Of a stretch of DNA of 64,000 bases, positions 27,580-38,763 are shown in pieces (the first letter of the stretch is position 1; each line of letters starts with the position of its first letter). The DNA comes from Sparassis latifolia. Its lineage: Eukaryota; Basidiomycota; Agaricomycetes; Polyporales; Sparassidaceae. The position numbers and the translations under genes are program-made. Location: positions 4,154,001-4,218,000 of the forward strand of contig CM031556.1 of the NCBI GenBank assembly GCA_018466975.1, in the 5' to 3' direction. The notes below the pieces were generated by a model. It saw only the letters and a list, made by a program, of their open reading frames with translations, made no database searches and was not told the origin of the DNA.

Positions 27580-27922
27580 GCCGTTGCGCTGCCGTGTTTC
27601 TGCGGGACGGCCACGTTCTGTAGCTTAGCGTTGTAACTTTTGTTTGAAGTGTATGTCACTGTTGCCTACCGTCACATTATGGAAGATTTGTTGCATTCGG
27701 AGGACGGGTCGATGGAGGTTTGTCTGGGAAACTCCACCCCTCCTATTTGGGCGCAAGTCTGGTAAACTACGAATCATTGGGATGTCAGGTAGGCATGTAT
27801 GTGCTCGTTCGAGCAATCTATAGATTCTGGGAATATTGGCGCGGCGCCGCCATCCACATCAATCCATCAATCCATCTACACACCTCCCCTGCCAGCCCAC
27901 GTCTTTACACGCACCCAGTCAC
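27580..27922. other. Convergent 3' flanks
   Basis: This short gap separates the Exo84 stop from the MOSC gene end. No gene or repeat was recognised. Confidence 0.4.
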
Positions 27923-29667
27923 CTACGTGCAACACGCCCTCCCACCATACACAGCGTTGCAACCGAAGCAACTCTGGTTCATGCGCGCCGGGTCCTTCCC
28001 AGTCCGGAACTTCATCAGCACCTTGAACGGCACTGCGGCGTCGCGCACGCCTGTTGCGATGTCCACATTCGGTAGCTAGATCCGATACAGAATCGGCAAT
28101 GCTGGAAAGAACTGGTGGAGGCAGATCTGCGTACCAGACAGCGCGTACACTTCGACACGAGGGTGATCGTTTGTTGAGGAGGAGCGGACGCCGGGTCAAG
28201 TGCGCGGTCCGGGCTCACGACGATTTCCCGCCACATGTCCTCTGCGAAGGGGACACCAGCACCCTTGAGCACGATATTCGGGCGGAATCTGGAGGAGATT
28301 GAGTCGCAGGGGCTCTGGCAGGCCCGAATGCGTACCGCTCCATAGGTAGCTCGCCATCGCGCCAGCGCGCATGATCGAGTCCACCGATGTGCACCTCCTC
28401 TGGACTCTTGACAGCCGCAGTGTGAATGCGCTCCTGCAATCGCTGCAGGCTTTCCTCGCTCGCGATGAGGAGCGGGAAACCGTCCTGTCGGTGGAGGTAA
28501 ACGCGATACTACGGGGAGGTGGTGAGGAAGGGTGGGCACCTGGAACAGCGTCGTCGCTTGTAAACCGGGAACCCCAAGTGTAGGTGCGCATTCGCGGGGC
28601 TGAGGACCTTTCATGACCAGGTGCACTGGGCGCCCGAAATATGTTGACAAGATGGTAGACGGCGATAGTGTGGAAGGAGGAGAGATTGGCAGATGTATCC
28701 GTCAATGATGGTTCCCCAGAGCGAGTTTTCGATACTGCAGATCAACACATAAAGTTATGGTCACTTCACGGTGCATCAAATTCGTCGATAGCATCCTCCA
28801 AGGAGGATGCACATAAGATATCTGATATAACGGAATGGTACACACATTTTCCAGTTCTTCAGAACATCAGATGTTGGGTTGAGCGGTACAGAGAAGGTTT
28901 CGCATCCATATCCATCAGGAAAGGAAATGACAAGCTCTCCGCCAAGCGGCGATGAAAAGTCAGGGACAACACGCGGAGTAATGAGGACCATCTAACACCA
29001 GATGCGTGAATCGTAGCAAGGCGGCACGAGGAGCCGTGATAATAGTAAGCACCCCACCTTCCCAAACTCCCTCACTGTGATTACAGCATTGCTGCCTGCA
29101 TCAACGATACACCATTTCCTGTCGTTCTATGTGCACAGCCGCGATTCCATCAGCTCGGTCAAGCGATATAGGCGAAGAGATCATGCAAGATGAAGAATAT
29201 TGACCGGGCAGACCGCATGCGACGACGGAGTTTGCCCGAGAGATGGTTCTTCATCACGAAGGACCTTCACGCCGCACTATAAATACACGTTACTTCAATG
29301 CCCTGAGGAGTATACCGCGCCTCTTGGAGAGACGTGCCGCGACAACTCTTGTATAAATGCATAAGCACCGATGGGTGGAATCTCGACATAGACCCACTTT
29401 TATGGGATGCACCAAAATCTTTGAAACATGGATGTCGCCCAAGGGGAAAGGTACTGCCATCTCGAGCTCGTGCTCATCTTGCGCTCGAGTTCTTTTATCA
29501 AGAGACTCATCGACAGAGGTTGTCACGTCTTTCGCTGAGCCAGAAGGTTCAAGCTTATAGTGCTTCCTCCATGGAAACCCTCCAGAGATGTATATCACGG
29601 AGACCAGCAACAATAAGGCTGTCGAAGACCAGAAAAAAGGCCGATCGAGCGCGAGTCCTTGCAGCAT
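27923..29667 (-). CDS. mARC-like MOSC-domain protein (amidoxime-reductase type), with two frame breaks
   Basis: Membrane-anchored molybdenum-cofactor protein of the mARC type. From ATG 29665-29667 it reads MLQGLALDRPFFWSS, a TM helix (ALLLLVSVIYISGGF), then HPIK / SCRGTSLQEARYTPQG, RKWCIVDAGSNAVITVREFGK, MVLITPRVVPDFSSPL, SFPDGYGCETFSVPLNPT and ENSLWGTIIDGYICQSL (MOSC_N). The MOSC part is TILSTYFGRPVHLVMKGPQPR, DGFPLLIASEESLQRLQERI, RFRPNIVLKGAGVPFAEDMW, then TLVSKCTRCLLPNVDIATGV, whose second Cys is the Mo ligand in mARC, and FKVLMKFRTGKDPARMNQ. Frame is lost at about 28655 (between ICQSL and SPSTILSTYFG) and near the end, where GVLHVGDWVRVK lies one frame off past TAG 27923-27925. No introns fit either break. 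It is therefore a recently damaged gene or one with two sequence errors. Confidence 0.75.
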
Positions 29668-29717
29668 GGTAGCTTTAACAGTTGCTTGCTCTCCAATACA
29701 CCTTCCAGATTGGCATC

Positions 29718-29813
29718 GGACTTCGTCAAATAATTCTTTCTTGAGAGGCAAATTCCCACTTAACTAAGCAAAATCCCGGGTTAATATGCCGGTAGGCTTC
29801 AACACTATCGGTA
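29718..29813 (-). repeat. Dispersed repeat, copy 1 (inverted copy at 38818-38915)
   Basis: About 96 bp that, reverse-complemented, aligns with 38818-38915 at high identity. It includes the shared blocks GATGCCGGTAGGCTTCAACA (altered by one or two bases) and CAAGAAAGAATT. No termini of a known element are visible. It sits just upstream of the MOSC start codon. Confidence 0.75.
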
Positions 29814-30151
29814 TACTCCCAAATAACCTGAAGGTGGCCAAGACAGCTGCAAGCAAGGCGACCCTCCGAAAAGATCACATAAGGGAACCCGATGCAGACC
29901 GCTACCACTATACGAGAAAACGAGTAGATGATAATACAGCTCAGGTACGTAAGAGATACCTCGTCGGCGGACTGCCGAAGTGCCACTGCCACCGTGACTG
30001 AGCGCGACTCGGAATAGGGGGATTGCACGTGCTATTGACGCGTCGGCCGGGACGCGTCGCAAGACCTGAGTCCATTCACTTCCAAGTCTAGGAGAGGTCT
30101 AGGAGGTCGATGAGAATATCATAATTCAATTACGCCCACCTTCCAAGCCTC

Positions 30152-30158
30152 TTATAAA
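30152..30158 (+). promoter_or_regulatory. Probable TATA box of the NmrA-like gene
   Basis: TTATAAA stands 90 bp before the ATG at 30248, with ACGCGT twice in the 120 bp further upstream. Confidence 0.4.
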
Positions 30159-30247
30159 CCAACCATGTCAGCTTGCAGCGTTCAACGAACTCCCCATCGA
30201 AATAACCGTCCTTGCACATTACAGCCTACCACAAATTAGCAAACAGG

Positions 30248-31293
30248 ATGACCATCCTTATCACCGGCGCAGCGGGCAGAACGTCAGGCTATGTGATCCG
30301 TGCGATCCTCCAGGTCACTTCCTTCAGCGAGTCGCACATCCGCCTTCTCGTGCACTCGCAGGACACCATCCAGCAGCTTCGCGCACACTACCCCCAGCTA
30401 CCACCATCTGCGATCGTCACCGGCGACTACCTTGAAGCAAGCACGCTCCCGCCCGTCTTCGAGGGCGTGGACGTCGTTTTCTACAACGCGCCCGCGTTCC
30501 ACCCCCAAGAGACCGCGATGGGCATAGCAGTCATCGACGCAGCCAAGGCCGCGGGCGTGAAGCACTTCGTTTATTGCAGCGTGCTCTTCCCTATCCTCAC
30601 TAAGCTCCTGAACCACAAGGTCAAGTGCCGGTATGTTCCTGACCTTCGTGTTTCCGTGCATCAGGGATGTTAGAACTTACGTATGCAGCGTCGAGGAATA
30701 CCTGATCGAGTCTCGTCTGAACTACACCATCCTTGAGGTCAACTGTCTTCATTCATCCTTCAGTACACTCACTCACAAAATTTGACTTAATATCTGTAGC
30801 CGACTCACTTTATGCAGAATGTCGATCTCAAACACGTCCAAGAGACCGGGTTACTGCCGGCGGAGTACTCTCCGGATGTTCTGCAGGGTTACCTCGACCT
30901 GCCCGATCTTGCCGCCGTCGCACGAACGATCCTCCTCGACCCAGCACCACACAACCGCGCGCGTTACGAGCTAGTCGGCCAGAACTGCACGTTCGAGGAT
31001 GTCGCGAAGGAAATATCCAAACACACGGGCAAAAAGATCATCTGCACGCCCATCGCTCGGGAAGCGATTGTGAGCACAGTGAAGTACGGCCAGTATGCGC
31101 AGGAGGCGCTCGACAGGATGTTGTATTATTACGACACGAGGTCGGTGGGAACGCCTCACTCGGACGTGGTAACTCACTGATGAGTATTTCCAGGGGCATT
31201 CCGGGGAACAACAATGTATTGCACTGGCTGTTGGGCCATGAGCCGACAACGTGGGCAGCTCTGTTACGCCGCGACCTCAAACATAACGTGTAG
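30248..31293 (+). CDS. NmrA-like NAD(P)-binding protein
   Basis: Rossmann-fold protein of the NmrA/HSCARG type, which act as redox sensors or atypical reductases. ATG 30248 opens MTILITGAAGRTSGYVIRAIL with the GxxGxxG dinucleotide-binding loop. Then come HIRLLVHSQDTIQQL, IVTGDYLEASTLPPVFEGVDVVFYNAP and VIDAAKAAGVKHFVYCSVLFPIL, where Ser replaces the usual SDR catalytic environment. The exons SVEEYLIESRLNYTILE and PTHFMQNVDLKHVQETG follow; the C-terminal half is LPDLAAVARTILLDPAPHNRARYELVG. The last exon is GIPGNNNVLHWLLGHEPTTW, stop TAG 31291-31293. About 300 residues, intact. It may form a pair with the Rossmann-fold gene at 32356, but they are different subfamilies. Confidence 0.85.
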
Positions 31294-32355
31294 CGTCAAA
31301 TTCCGACGAATGTCAATGGCCGTGAGAAGTCGGGTCAGTCTCCTGTATTTGTACCAGGTCGACGGAGTGTACATTGTATCGCGCATCGTGTCACATTTAC
31401 TAGCATCTGAATACTGCGGTGAGTGAGACTGCATAATATGTACTCAAGTAATGCATATGGCTGCAGATCAACAGCTTCTTTCCGGTCTCTCGAGGACGAG
31501 GGGAGACACCAGTCTGAACAGCCTTGGAGACTTGTATGAACAAGGGAATTGAAGGCACGGAGACTGTTGGCTGAGACTGCCATGTGCATGTCGGAGTGCA
31601 ATGGACATAGCAGAAAACTTGGAGCTTGAGCGTGAACGCAGAGGTCATGCGCTTAGTGATTCTCGAAAAGGTGGCGAATCCGTAGCACGACGTATTCTGT
31701 GCCGGTTCGGACTGGAAACTGCATAGGGACCGGAGCGAGTCAATGGGACCGGTCAGCCTCTCACCGAGGTGTTTCGAGTCGCATCAGCACGTATGACGAG
31801 TGAAAAGGTGAACGTTTGATTGGCTTCGTTGGATAAATCTGTACAACCTAAGAAAGAACAACTGTAAACTGCAATTAGAAACTGAGCGACGACAAAAATC
31901 AAGAAGGGAATCCACTGGCAGTCTGCCGTAGCCAGCTGAGACCTGCAAGCTTGAAGGATGCGGTGTAAGTCAACTAGACAACGACGAGTGACGACTCAGA
32001 CGTACCGTGTTCTAATCAATTCGGTACATCTTGTGGGCCAGGAGGAAAGACGACTTAGTCACAGTTATCTAGGAACGTCTGTCTTCTTTGTCGTGACTAG
32101 AGGCTGATTCATGAGCGTAACAGTGATTTTGGAAGGAGATGATCAAAAGCATCGAATCAGTCAGCGCTCGAAGTTGAAACGGCCGCCCGCCAAAATGACA
32201 GTCCACGTATACCTCGGCAGAACTCAGTCAGACGTGAGCTTACTCATGCATCGATTTCTCTGTATATAAGTAAGGCGGACTACGTCCTGGTGGCCTCCTA
32301 GCTTATCTATATTCAACGAACGAGCTGAGTCTCCGGTTGAGGGAGCGAACATAAA
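31294..32355. other. 1.06-kb intergenic
   Basis: No supported gene. It includes the promoter of the downstream epimerase-like gene, with a TATATAAG box at 32263-32270. Confidence 0.4.
32263..32270 (+). promoter_or_regulatory. TATA box of the epimerase-like gene
   Basis: TATATAAG lies 86 bp ahead of the ATG at 32356, the best-formed core promoter in the window. Confidence 0.55.
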
Positions 32356-33425
32356 ATGCGCGTACTCATCCTCGGGTAGGTCATGAATTGTCCATTCCCG
32401 CTGCTAACCGTTGACGTTCAATTGCAGTGCCTCAGGTTTCATTGGCTTTCCAGCTGCGCAGGCCTTCGTCCGTGCAGGGCACATAGTGTACGGTGTAACT
32501 CGTTCTCAGGAGAAGGCGAAACAACTTGCTGGAGAGGAGAGTACGTATCATCACCTACTCCGATTTCGATTTAACTGCTCACTTCACCATCCAGTCATCC
32601 CAATCGTTGCCGAGGTGGCCGACCGTACCAAATGGCTCCCCCTCGTCGCGACACTTGACGCGATTGTCGATGCCCTCGGTGGCTCTGACCTCCAGAAAAT
32701 CTGCTCGGATAACTTCAACGAGACGGTGGCTGCCGCGCGGGAGCTCCGCCCTGCCCATGCCCCGAAGCTGGGGTACATCTATACGTCTGGCGCCTGGGTG
32801 CATGGCGACAACCGCACGGATATCATCACCGACACAACCCCGATCGTATCGTCCATCGAGCTGACGAGTTGGCGCCCGGCAGTAGAGCAGGTGATTGCAA
32901 CTAGCTCCGCCGTAAACGGCCTCGTCATCCGCCCGTCTCTCCTCTACGGACGCTCCGGATCGCTCCTCGCGCTTATGTTCAAGAGCGCATACGAGGGCAA
33001 GGCGAAGTGGTTCGGCACACCTGGCGGGAGGTTCTCGTTGATCCACCAGGATGATCTAGCTACGATGTTCGTGCTTGCCGCCGAGAAGTCGTCCATCCTG
33101 GGTGGCACGATCTTCGATGCTGCCAACGACTTTTCGGAGAGCGTGGATGAGATTCTGCAGAAGCTCGTGCAGATATCAGGAGCGAGTGGATATGAGTACC
33201 TACAGCCCACCAACCGTGAGTGTGATTTCGCAAGTTGCCATCAACTCGTGCTTTGGATTGACCTGTCACGTTGTCTCTGCAGTATTCCAAGTTGCTCTCG
33301 GTACTTCCTCGTCTCTGCGTCCTTATCTAGCTCGGTCTTTACTGGGGTGGCAACCTTGCAAGGCTGGTTTAATTGACCACCTTGATATCTACTACAATGC
33401 GTGGAAAGCGAGTGAGGGACTCTAG
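32356..33425 (+). CDS. NAD-dependent epimerase/dehydratase-like Rossmann protein
   Basis: A tiny first exon (MRVLILG) splices to ASGFIGFPAAQAFVRAGHIVYGVTR, giving the nucleotide-binding GASGFIG loop. After a second intron (about 32542-32594) the protein runs IIPIVAEVADRTKWLPLVATLDAIVDALGG, PKLGYIYTSGAWVHGDNRTDI (Ser of the active-site region), VNGLVIRPSLLYGRSGSLLALMF, GGRFSLIHQDDLATMFVLAAEKS and GGTIFDAANDFSESVDEILQKL. A last intron (about 33215-33281) leads to FQVALGTSSSLRPYLARSLLGWQP and the end at 33425. About 310 residues, intact; substrate unknown. Proteins of this subgroup are annotated as NAD(P)-binding protein or epimerase in fungi. The TATA box at 32263 supports the start. Confidence 0.82.
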
Positions 33426-35504
33426 TTGCGGGTGTTGATGGCATTCTCATAAGTGTTGTAAATGTTTTTGAATAGATCGAGTGCACAAAAAATCACTAAG
33501 AGAAAAAGCAAAAATATAGTGTATAAAATTGATTTCGGACTTCACGCCACAGTGTAACGCGTCAAAAATGGGCGCTTGTTAGACGCGTCCGATCATGTGA
33601 CACGCGTAGTACTCAGCAGCTCGTTTTGGAAAGCTAGAGCCTATCACAAAAAAGGCGCGGAACTTGTAATGCCGTTATATTGCAATAGAATGCCATTAGA
33701 ATGGATAAAATCATCAGAATGACCGAAATGGATAAAATAACAATCTGTCTTAACAATGAAATGTCAGAAGTTGAATAGAATGCCAATAAAATCAGCTAGT
33801 GTATTGGTTGCAACGGGCGGAAGTATATTGCTGCTTAAAATGTCCAGAAGGCTTGTGGCTGCTTGCTGCAATTTTCTCCATGCCTCACATGCTCAGAGGA
33901 TACAGCATAAGATAATGGGGACAAAACATATATATTGCATGGGTATAAAGTACAAGGGTGTGGGTCTTCGCGCTGTGGTCATACACGCAACAAGTCAAAA
34001 ATCCGTATGGGAACTGATGGTGGTGGCAAGTAATGCGTGATTGCTGCGAGTCTGAAGTTGCTAGGGTGCGCGTGTCGGGGATGCCAAGCCAGACGATAGC
34101 CTCTTCGGGGCCAGATCTAGGTACTGCCTGACCATCGTGGTCTCAAGCACCGGAGGTGCACTACATATAGTTGGTGATACTTCGGAGTGCGTCGGCGAGT
34201 GACGGAACACCGTCGGCGGGAGAGAACCTGTAGGCGGCACAGGATCGCCGCCGGCGCCGGCGAGCATCGCGTGGAAAGGCGGGTGTTCTTCGCGGCGGAC
34301 TAGGTCCTGCGGTGGTTCGAACTCTGCGGCGGGAGATGCAAGGACCTGTACATGTCAACGTCCCTCCCACTGATGGTGTGCGCACGAGGGAAGTGATGGC
34401 GGAGACAATGACTGTGCTGGGTACATCGGCGAGTGCTGCATGTGAGCAGCGAGTGGTAGCACCGCGAATCTAGCAGCCAGTGTATGGAACATTGAGGATG
34501 AACTTCGCATGGAACACCAGACGAGTGGCTTCTTCGAGTTGGTGTCTAGGTACCATGTGACTGACTGTCGTGGTCTCAGGTCCGAGGAGGCGCAATAAGT
34601 GGTGAGTTGTCGCAATGCCTGTTGGGGGCACAATCTCACTGGCTACGGTAGCGAGCGTCGCCAGGAGAGTATGTAAGTCTTCGATTGGGATCCACCAGAG
34701 GGGAGCACCGCAGAACCATGGCCAGTGCGCGGGAAGTTGATGATGAGCTTTACACAGAACGCGCTGCCTGTGAGTGTGATCCTAATGTTCAATGAGGAAG
34801 TGTTCTTGCTTCTGACATTGCGACGTTCCAATAGGGCTTTCAGCACTGAGCCGCCGCCACGCAAGAACGCAAGACATTTGCAGAAGCCCAATTCATGCCA
34901 GCCAGCATAGAAGGCAGAGCCCGTGTTACAGTCGTCGAGCAACCAGAGAAACAAGGCAGGACAGCAGCCCAGGCCATGAGCGTGCAGAGGACTCGGATGA
35001 AGTTGCGGGGCCATCGCGCGAGAGGCAGAGCACAAAACATAGCAAACTTGATGGATAATTTTTTGAAGATTGACATGTAAACTCTCTCGGAATGAAAAAG
35101 TCCGAATGGAGAGGACAAATGGACGATGATGGCGGGAATTGAGTTCAAGGCCTAGGCGGGGAGCATGCATATGGACGACGGCAAGATATGTTGTGGATTT
35201 GCAACTGTACAGTTTTCGGAAGTGGCCGGGTGTTCAACCCAAGGCACGACGCTCAGATGCAGGAAGGACGAGAAGGTTTTGGAGAGTTGTATAGCAATCT
35301 CAAGGAGATCCGAAGGTGAATGTAATGAGAGTGCGAGGCCCTTGGAAGGCTAAAATCTGGGCATCCATTGGAAGGTGTGACATTATTTGTTATGTTGTAA
35401 CACGATCAGAATCTTCTTGCGCTCCGGTTACAATCCGGTTACAATAGATATAATTATTGGGTCACTCAAAATGGATAAAATCTGGCGGCGCTTAATTTTG
35501 TGAT
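33426..35504. other. 2-kb gene-poor stretch
   Basis: AT-rich at first (33430-33900) with three ACGCGT boxes at 33557, 33583 and 33602, then GC-richer. Imperfect copies of a block (TCGTGGTCTCA then GGAGG.GC) recur near 34134 and 34571. Frames of up to 175 codons on the minus strand (34643-35170) show no domain. Nothing here is supported as a gene. Confidence 0.4.
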
Positions 35505-35820
35505 TGATTCGACCTAATGCGATATGGATATGTTACACCTGTCGAACACGATGTACCATAATATCATATCGGTTCTGGCGATCAACTTGTCCTCCATTCT
35601 TGAGGCAATGCAAAGGTCTCAAAGAGGAGCATGCGCGGGAGTTCCGTTACCTGATTTGATTTAGCGTAACATGCGCTCCGCGCTATGAACGTGGTCAAGG
35701 CATAAGTTGTCGACGACATAGGACGTACGAGGGATCACTCTGTGATTGCCTCGGAGTTGAAGAACGTTCGTTACCTACGAAACGTTTGCGAAATGCAGGT
35801 CGGTCTCACAATTTGACGCA

Positions 35821-36800
35821 TTGGTTAAAAAAATCGACCGAATGAGTGCGATGGAAAAACTCCGGTTCAACCGCCATCGCAATATACCTGAGCCTCCTGA
35901 ATCTTACAAAGATAGATTGAGGCAGCGTATCGGACACGATGAAGAGCAGCTTATTGATGGCAAAGAGTCTCGAGATGGACAAGTGTGGGTTGGACTGGTA
36001 TCAGCATCGCAAGAGAGAAGGATTCTCACTCGAGCATCGCCTTCTCGCGGCAGTTGCGACGCTCTGGGTACGGTCTCTATTGATCTTCCAGTGAGTCGCG
36101 AGTCCCTGGAGGCCCTGCAGTTCGTGGCTACAGCGCCACAAGGCCCCATACAAAGTAAGCATGCACAAATACGACACAAGCGCATCCACCCACTTGCGGG
36201 CTCAACGTTCAACGTTCACATTCCTCGTCACAGGGAGTGAATCCGCGACAGATTATGCCACATAGTCCCGCAAGTCAGGGACATCTCCCAAAGAATTCCG
36301 TTCGGTCATCGACTGCAAAGGATAGCTCAGAAAACAAGGCTGCTAATGATCTACTCACAGCAGGGCATCCGGAGACTGCGGACGAAGATAGCCCATTCGC
36401 AGCCCTCGAACTTCCTATCTTCATGATGTGATATATGAAGGAGATCACACTGGAATTTTGTTGTCGCAGAATGTTAAGATCTTCGAGCGACATCCCCAAA
36501 CTATTGAAATATCGACAACGCTTGGAAGTTGGTATATGACACTATGCCAGCGGTCTCGCCAGGCCGGCCATTCTCCACTCCAGAAAACTGGTTGACAGGT
36601 TCAATGCACCGAATGTCAGAGAGCATGTAATTGCACGCCTCGTTCAACGCAATTCCGACGCGGATAGTGAGACTTTGCATTGTAAGCAGGAATTTTACTC
36701 GGAAAGAAGGCAGTCAATAATACTAACCTCCCTACTGTCCGCGTTGCTTTTGGATAGAGGGCGCACCGTACGCAAGAGTCACCTAGTCCGATGTTTGTCG
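35821..36800 (+). pseudogene. Relic of the EYK-family fungal gene, copy A
   Basis: Keeps DRMSAMEKLRFNRHRNIPEPPESYKDRLRQRIG and DALGTVSIDLPVSRESLEALQFVATAP but loses frame repeatedly relative to copy B. The GLVSASQ segment is out of frame with LEYGVCLEMLDWYQQ of B. A 7-nt duplication (about 36199-36215) shifts the frame again. After ELPIFMM a stop follows, and the segment encoding the HQHRFCSTSAAMFLEAIG block of B is deleted. Non-functional. Confidence 0.7.
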
Positions 36801-37043
36801 ACACTTTGGTGCGATGTTTACGGAAGATCGTGATGGTAGGAGTAGACCAATATACGAAGTCTCACTGCCATAGACAAGGGAAATCGGCAGATACGAGAAT
36901 GAAAAAGGTCACTCCCTGCAGGTCAATTATCGGGCTAGGCGAGACAGGTCACATACTCTCCAGGTGGTTTTGTAGCGGTTAAATACGAATACAACAATCT
37001 GAATAGCCTTACACCATTTCTACACTCTTCTGGAAGTAACAGC

Positions 37044-37782
37044 CTACCCTGTTCTCAGGATGAGGTGTACCCCGCTATCGGTACTGACGACATCACTGAT
37101 CTCGCCGATTTTCAGGGAATAGGTGGCATCCTCGAACGGTTTCTGCATCTGACCCTGCATCGAACACCGAGCATCAGGACTGCCTCGGTATTCAAACGTA
37201 GACATGTACGGGTAACTTACAGGTTTAAATAATCCGAGGTCACCGCCGTTCGAATGCGAGGAACAGTCAGAGTGCTCTCGGAAAGCTCCGCGAACTTCTG
37301 CGGTGAGCCGTTGATCTCCGATGCATACTGCTTCAAAATATCGATAGCCTCCTCCTTTGAACGCGTGATGTTTTGCTGCAGGGAACGCACGCGTGAACCA
37401 AGATAAGCCATACGAATCAGATCATATCAGCGCGACGCACCTCCTTCCAGCTGCTGGGCCTCCGGCTTCCGCGATGTTTCACAAGCAGGTGGCTCGCGCG
37501 AACTTGTGCGGGCCTATCTCCCGCCCCGCCACCAAGCAGATACTCCTTTGCGCCAGGTAGAGAATGGATCTCCTCCTGTGTTAGCTCGAGCGGTGCCTCC
37601 CATGTCGACTGATTGGTTTGAGAGTTGTAAAAATACGGCACTCCCCGCGAGGTTGAGACTCGGACTTCCCAAGGTAAGGCCTGAAAAATAGTTCTATTAG
37701 AGTACACAAATTAAAGGGCGAAGAAGACATGCCATTTGCTTTACACTGTTCGACTTGCAGGTTCGAGTTGAGTACGGCTCAT
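37044..37782 (-). pseudogene. Pin1-type prolyl isomerase, copy A, frameshifted
   Basis: Same gene layout as copy B: MSRTQLEPASRT (two codons shorter than B), WW domain (ALPWEVRVSTSRGVPYFYNS, QSTWEAP), RASHLLVKHRGSRRPSSWKE, then the exon from [16 protein letters not shown]. In the parvulin domain a single C is missing (CTTTCCGAG against CTTTCCCGAG in B, near 37281). This shifts frame and ends translation before the active site is complete. Downstream sequence in the original frame still encodes HSDCSSHS, the usual Cys-containing active-site loop, and the QMQKPFEDA and [11 protein letters not shown] blocks. Confidence 0.85.
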
Positions 37783-37830
37783 GGGAGGATACATCTTTGA
37801 GTCGGGGCCGGGCCGTCTCCAAGATACGAT

Positions 37831-38226
37831 CAGATGAGCGCACGTGCAAGATCGAAGCGGCTTACGGAGATGTTTCTCAAATCCTGCCAGAGAGGAAGGG
37901 GATGCATCTGAAAGATCACAGAGTAGTTGCATGTCTTTTGACTGACCACAGAACCTCTTGGGAAGGACTATAACACCAGTAATTAATGCATGACTTGCCT
38001 GTATCAGACAGTTTATCAAGGTCTGCTAGATTCCAGTGTCAGAAAATAACATTGCACATGTCCTAGGTCTATTCCTGACCAGAAAAAATGTTTCTGAAAT
38101 GAGAAAAGCTCTCAGAAAGGTCAATTTATGGTGGATACACAAACTCATTTAAGGACCACTGGACCCCCTCCCTCCCTAACCTCCGGTCTCGGAATTCTCC
38201 GGCTGGGCCCTCTTGATGGGGGCTGC
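37831..38226. other. Spacer between the duplicated copies, left part
   Basis: No gene was recognised. AGGACCACTGGACC at 38152-38165 resembles the tip of the nearby TIR element and may be an older end. Confidence 0.35.
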
Positions 38227-38763
38227 AGGACCACCGCAAATGCTATAAGAGGTTCGATCTTTGGGCTAACACTTTTGGGGGTCTCGGAAATGGGCATTTT
38301 TGGGGATTTTCATATAACATTTTTCCAAAAGGGTCGTTTTTGGGGAAATTTTGGATCGAACCTCACCTAGAGGCCAATTTGGGGGAAATTCGGGATCGCT
38401 GGCTACTCCGAATATTTCTTTGTACTTATTATCTAAGCATAACTGCACTTGTATGTTGTAACTAAGTACTACTGTGAAACCCAGAATTATCTTGGAAGTC
38501 GGTACAACAAATGGCGTTCAAAAACCTCGTGCAGTTCGGTAACGTCGGTACGACTCATCGCCGAGATGTAAGCTGAGATCGCTACTTTCGGGGGTTTTGT
38601 CCTCCAACATTAAAATTTTCGGTCCGTATTTGGGGGGTTATGGGACCTAAGAGTTGCGCCCGAGAGGGCTCAAATTTGGGGATTTGGATCGAACATTTCG
38701 GCCTCCGAGGTCGATTTTCGGGGATTTCGGGATCGGGGCTCGAAGTGCATTTGCGGTGGTCCT
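38227..38763. mobile_element. 537-bp non-autonomous TIR DNA element with 8-bp target duplication
   Basis: Perfect 17-bp inverted ends AGGACCACCGCAAATGC (38227-38243, inverted 38747-38763) are bordered by the direct repeat GGGGCTGC (38219-38226 and 38764-38771). The body has G-rich sub-repeats of the form TTTGGGGATTT.GG.ATCG on the plus strand (for example near 38333, 38380, 38673 and 38713), no transposase frame, and a non-repetitive middle of about 170 bp. TIR start and duplication length match the element at 6590-7332, so both probably belong to one hAT- or KDZ-like family. Confidence 0.88.

Larger units (their letters stand above)
29668..30247. other. Divergent promoter region carrying a dispersed repeat
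   Basis: This gap lies between the MOSC gene (minus) and the NmrA-like gene (plus). It includes the repeat at 29718-29813, two ACGCGT boxes (30038-30043, 30052-30057) and a TATA-like box at 30152-30158. Confidence 0.5.
35505..37830. repeat. Segmental duplication, left copy (A)
   Basis: Aligns with 38914-41456 (copy B) over its length, with substitutions, small indels, a deletion of about 170 bp (opposite 39890-40060) and one inverted 170-bp block (35666-35835). It carries a damaged gene fragment and a damaged Pin1 gene. Coordinates of copy B minus copy A rise from about 3,458 at the first gene to 3,625 at the Pin1 gene because of the deletion. Confidence 0.9.

Noticed and set aside
34643..35170. 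A 175-codon minus frame in the gene-poor stretch
   Set aside because: No resemblance to a family, no splice context, and competing frames of similar length.
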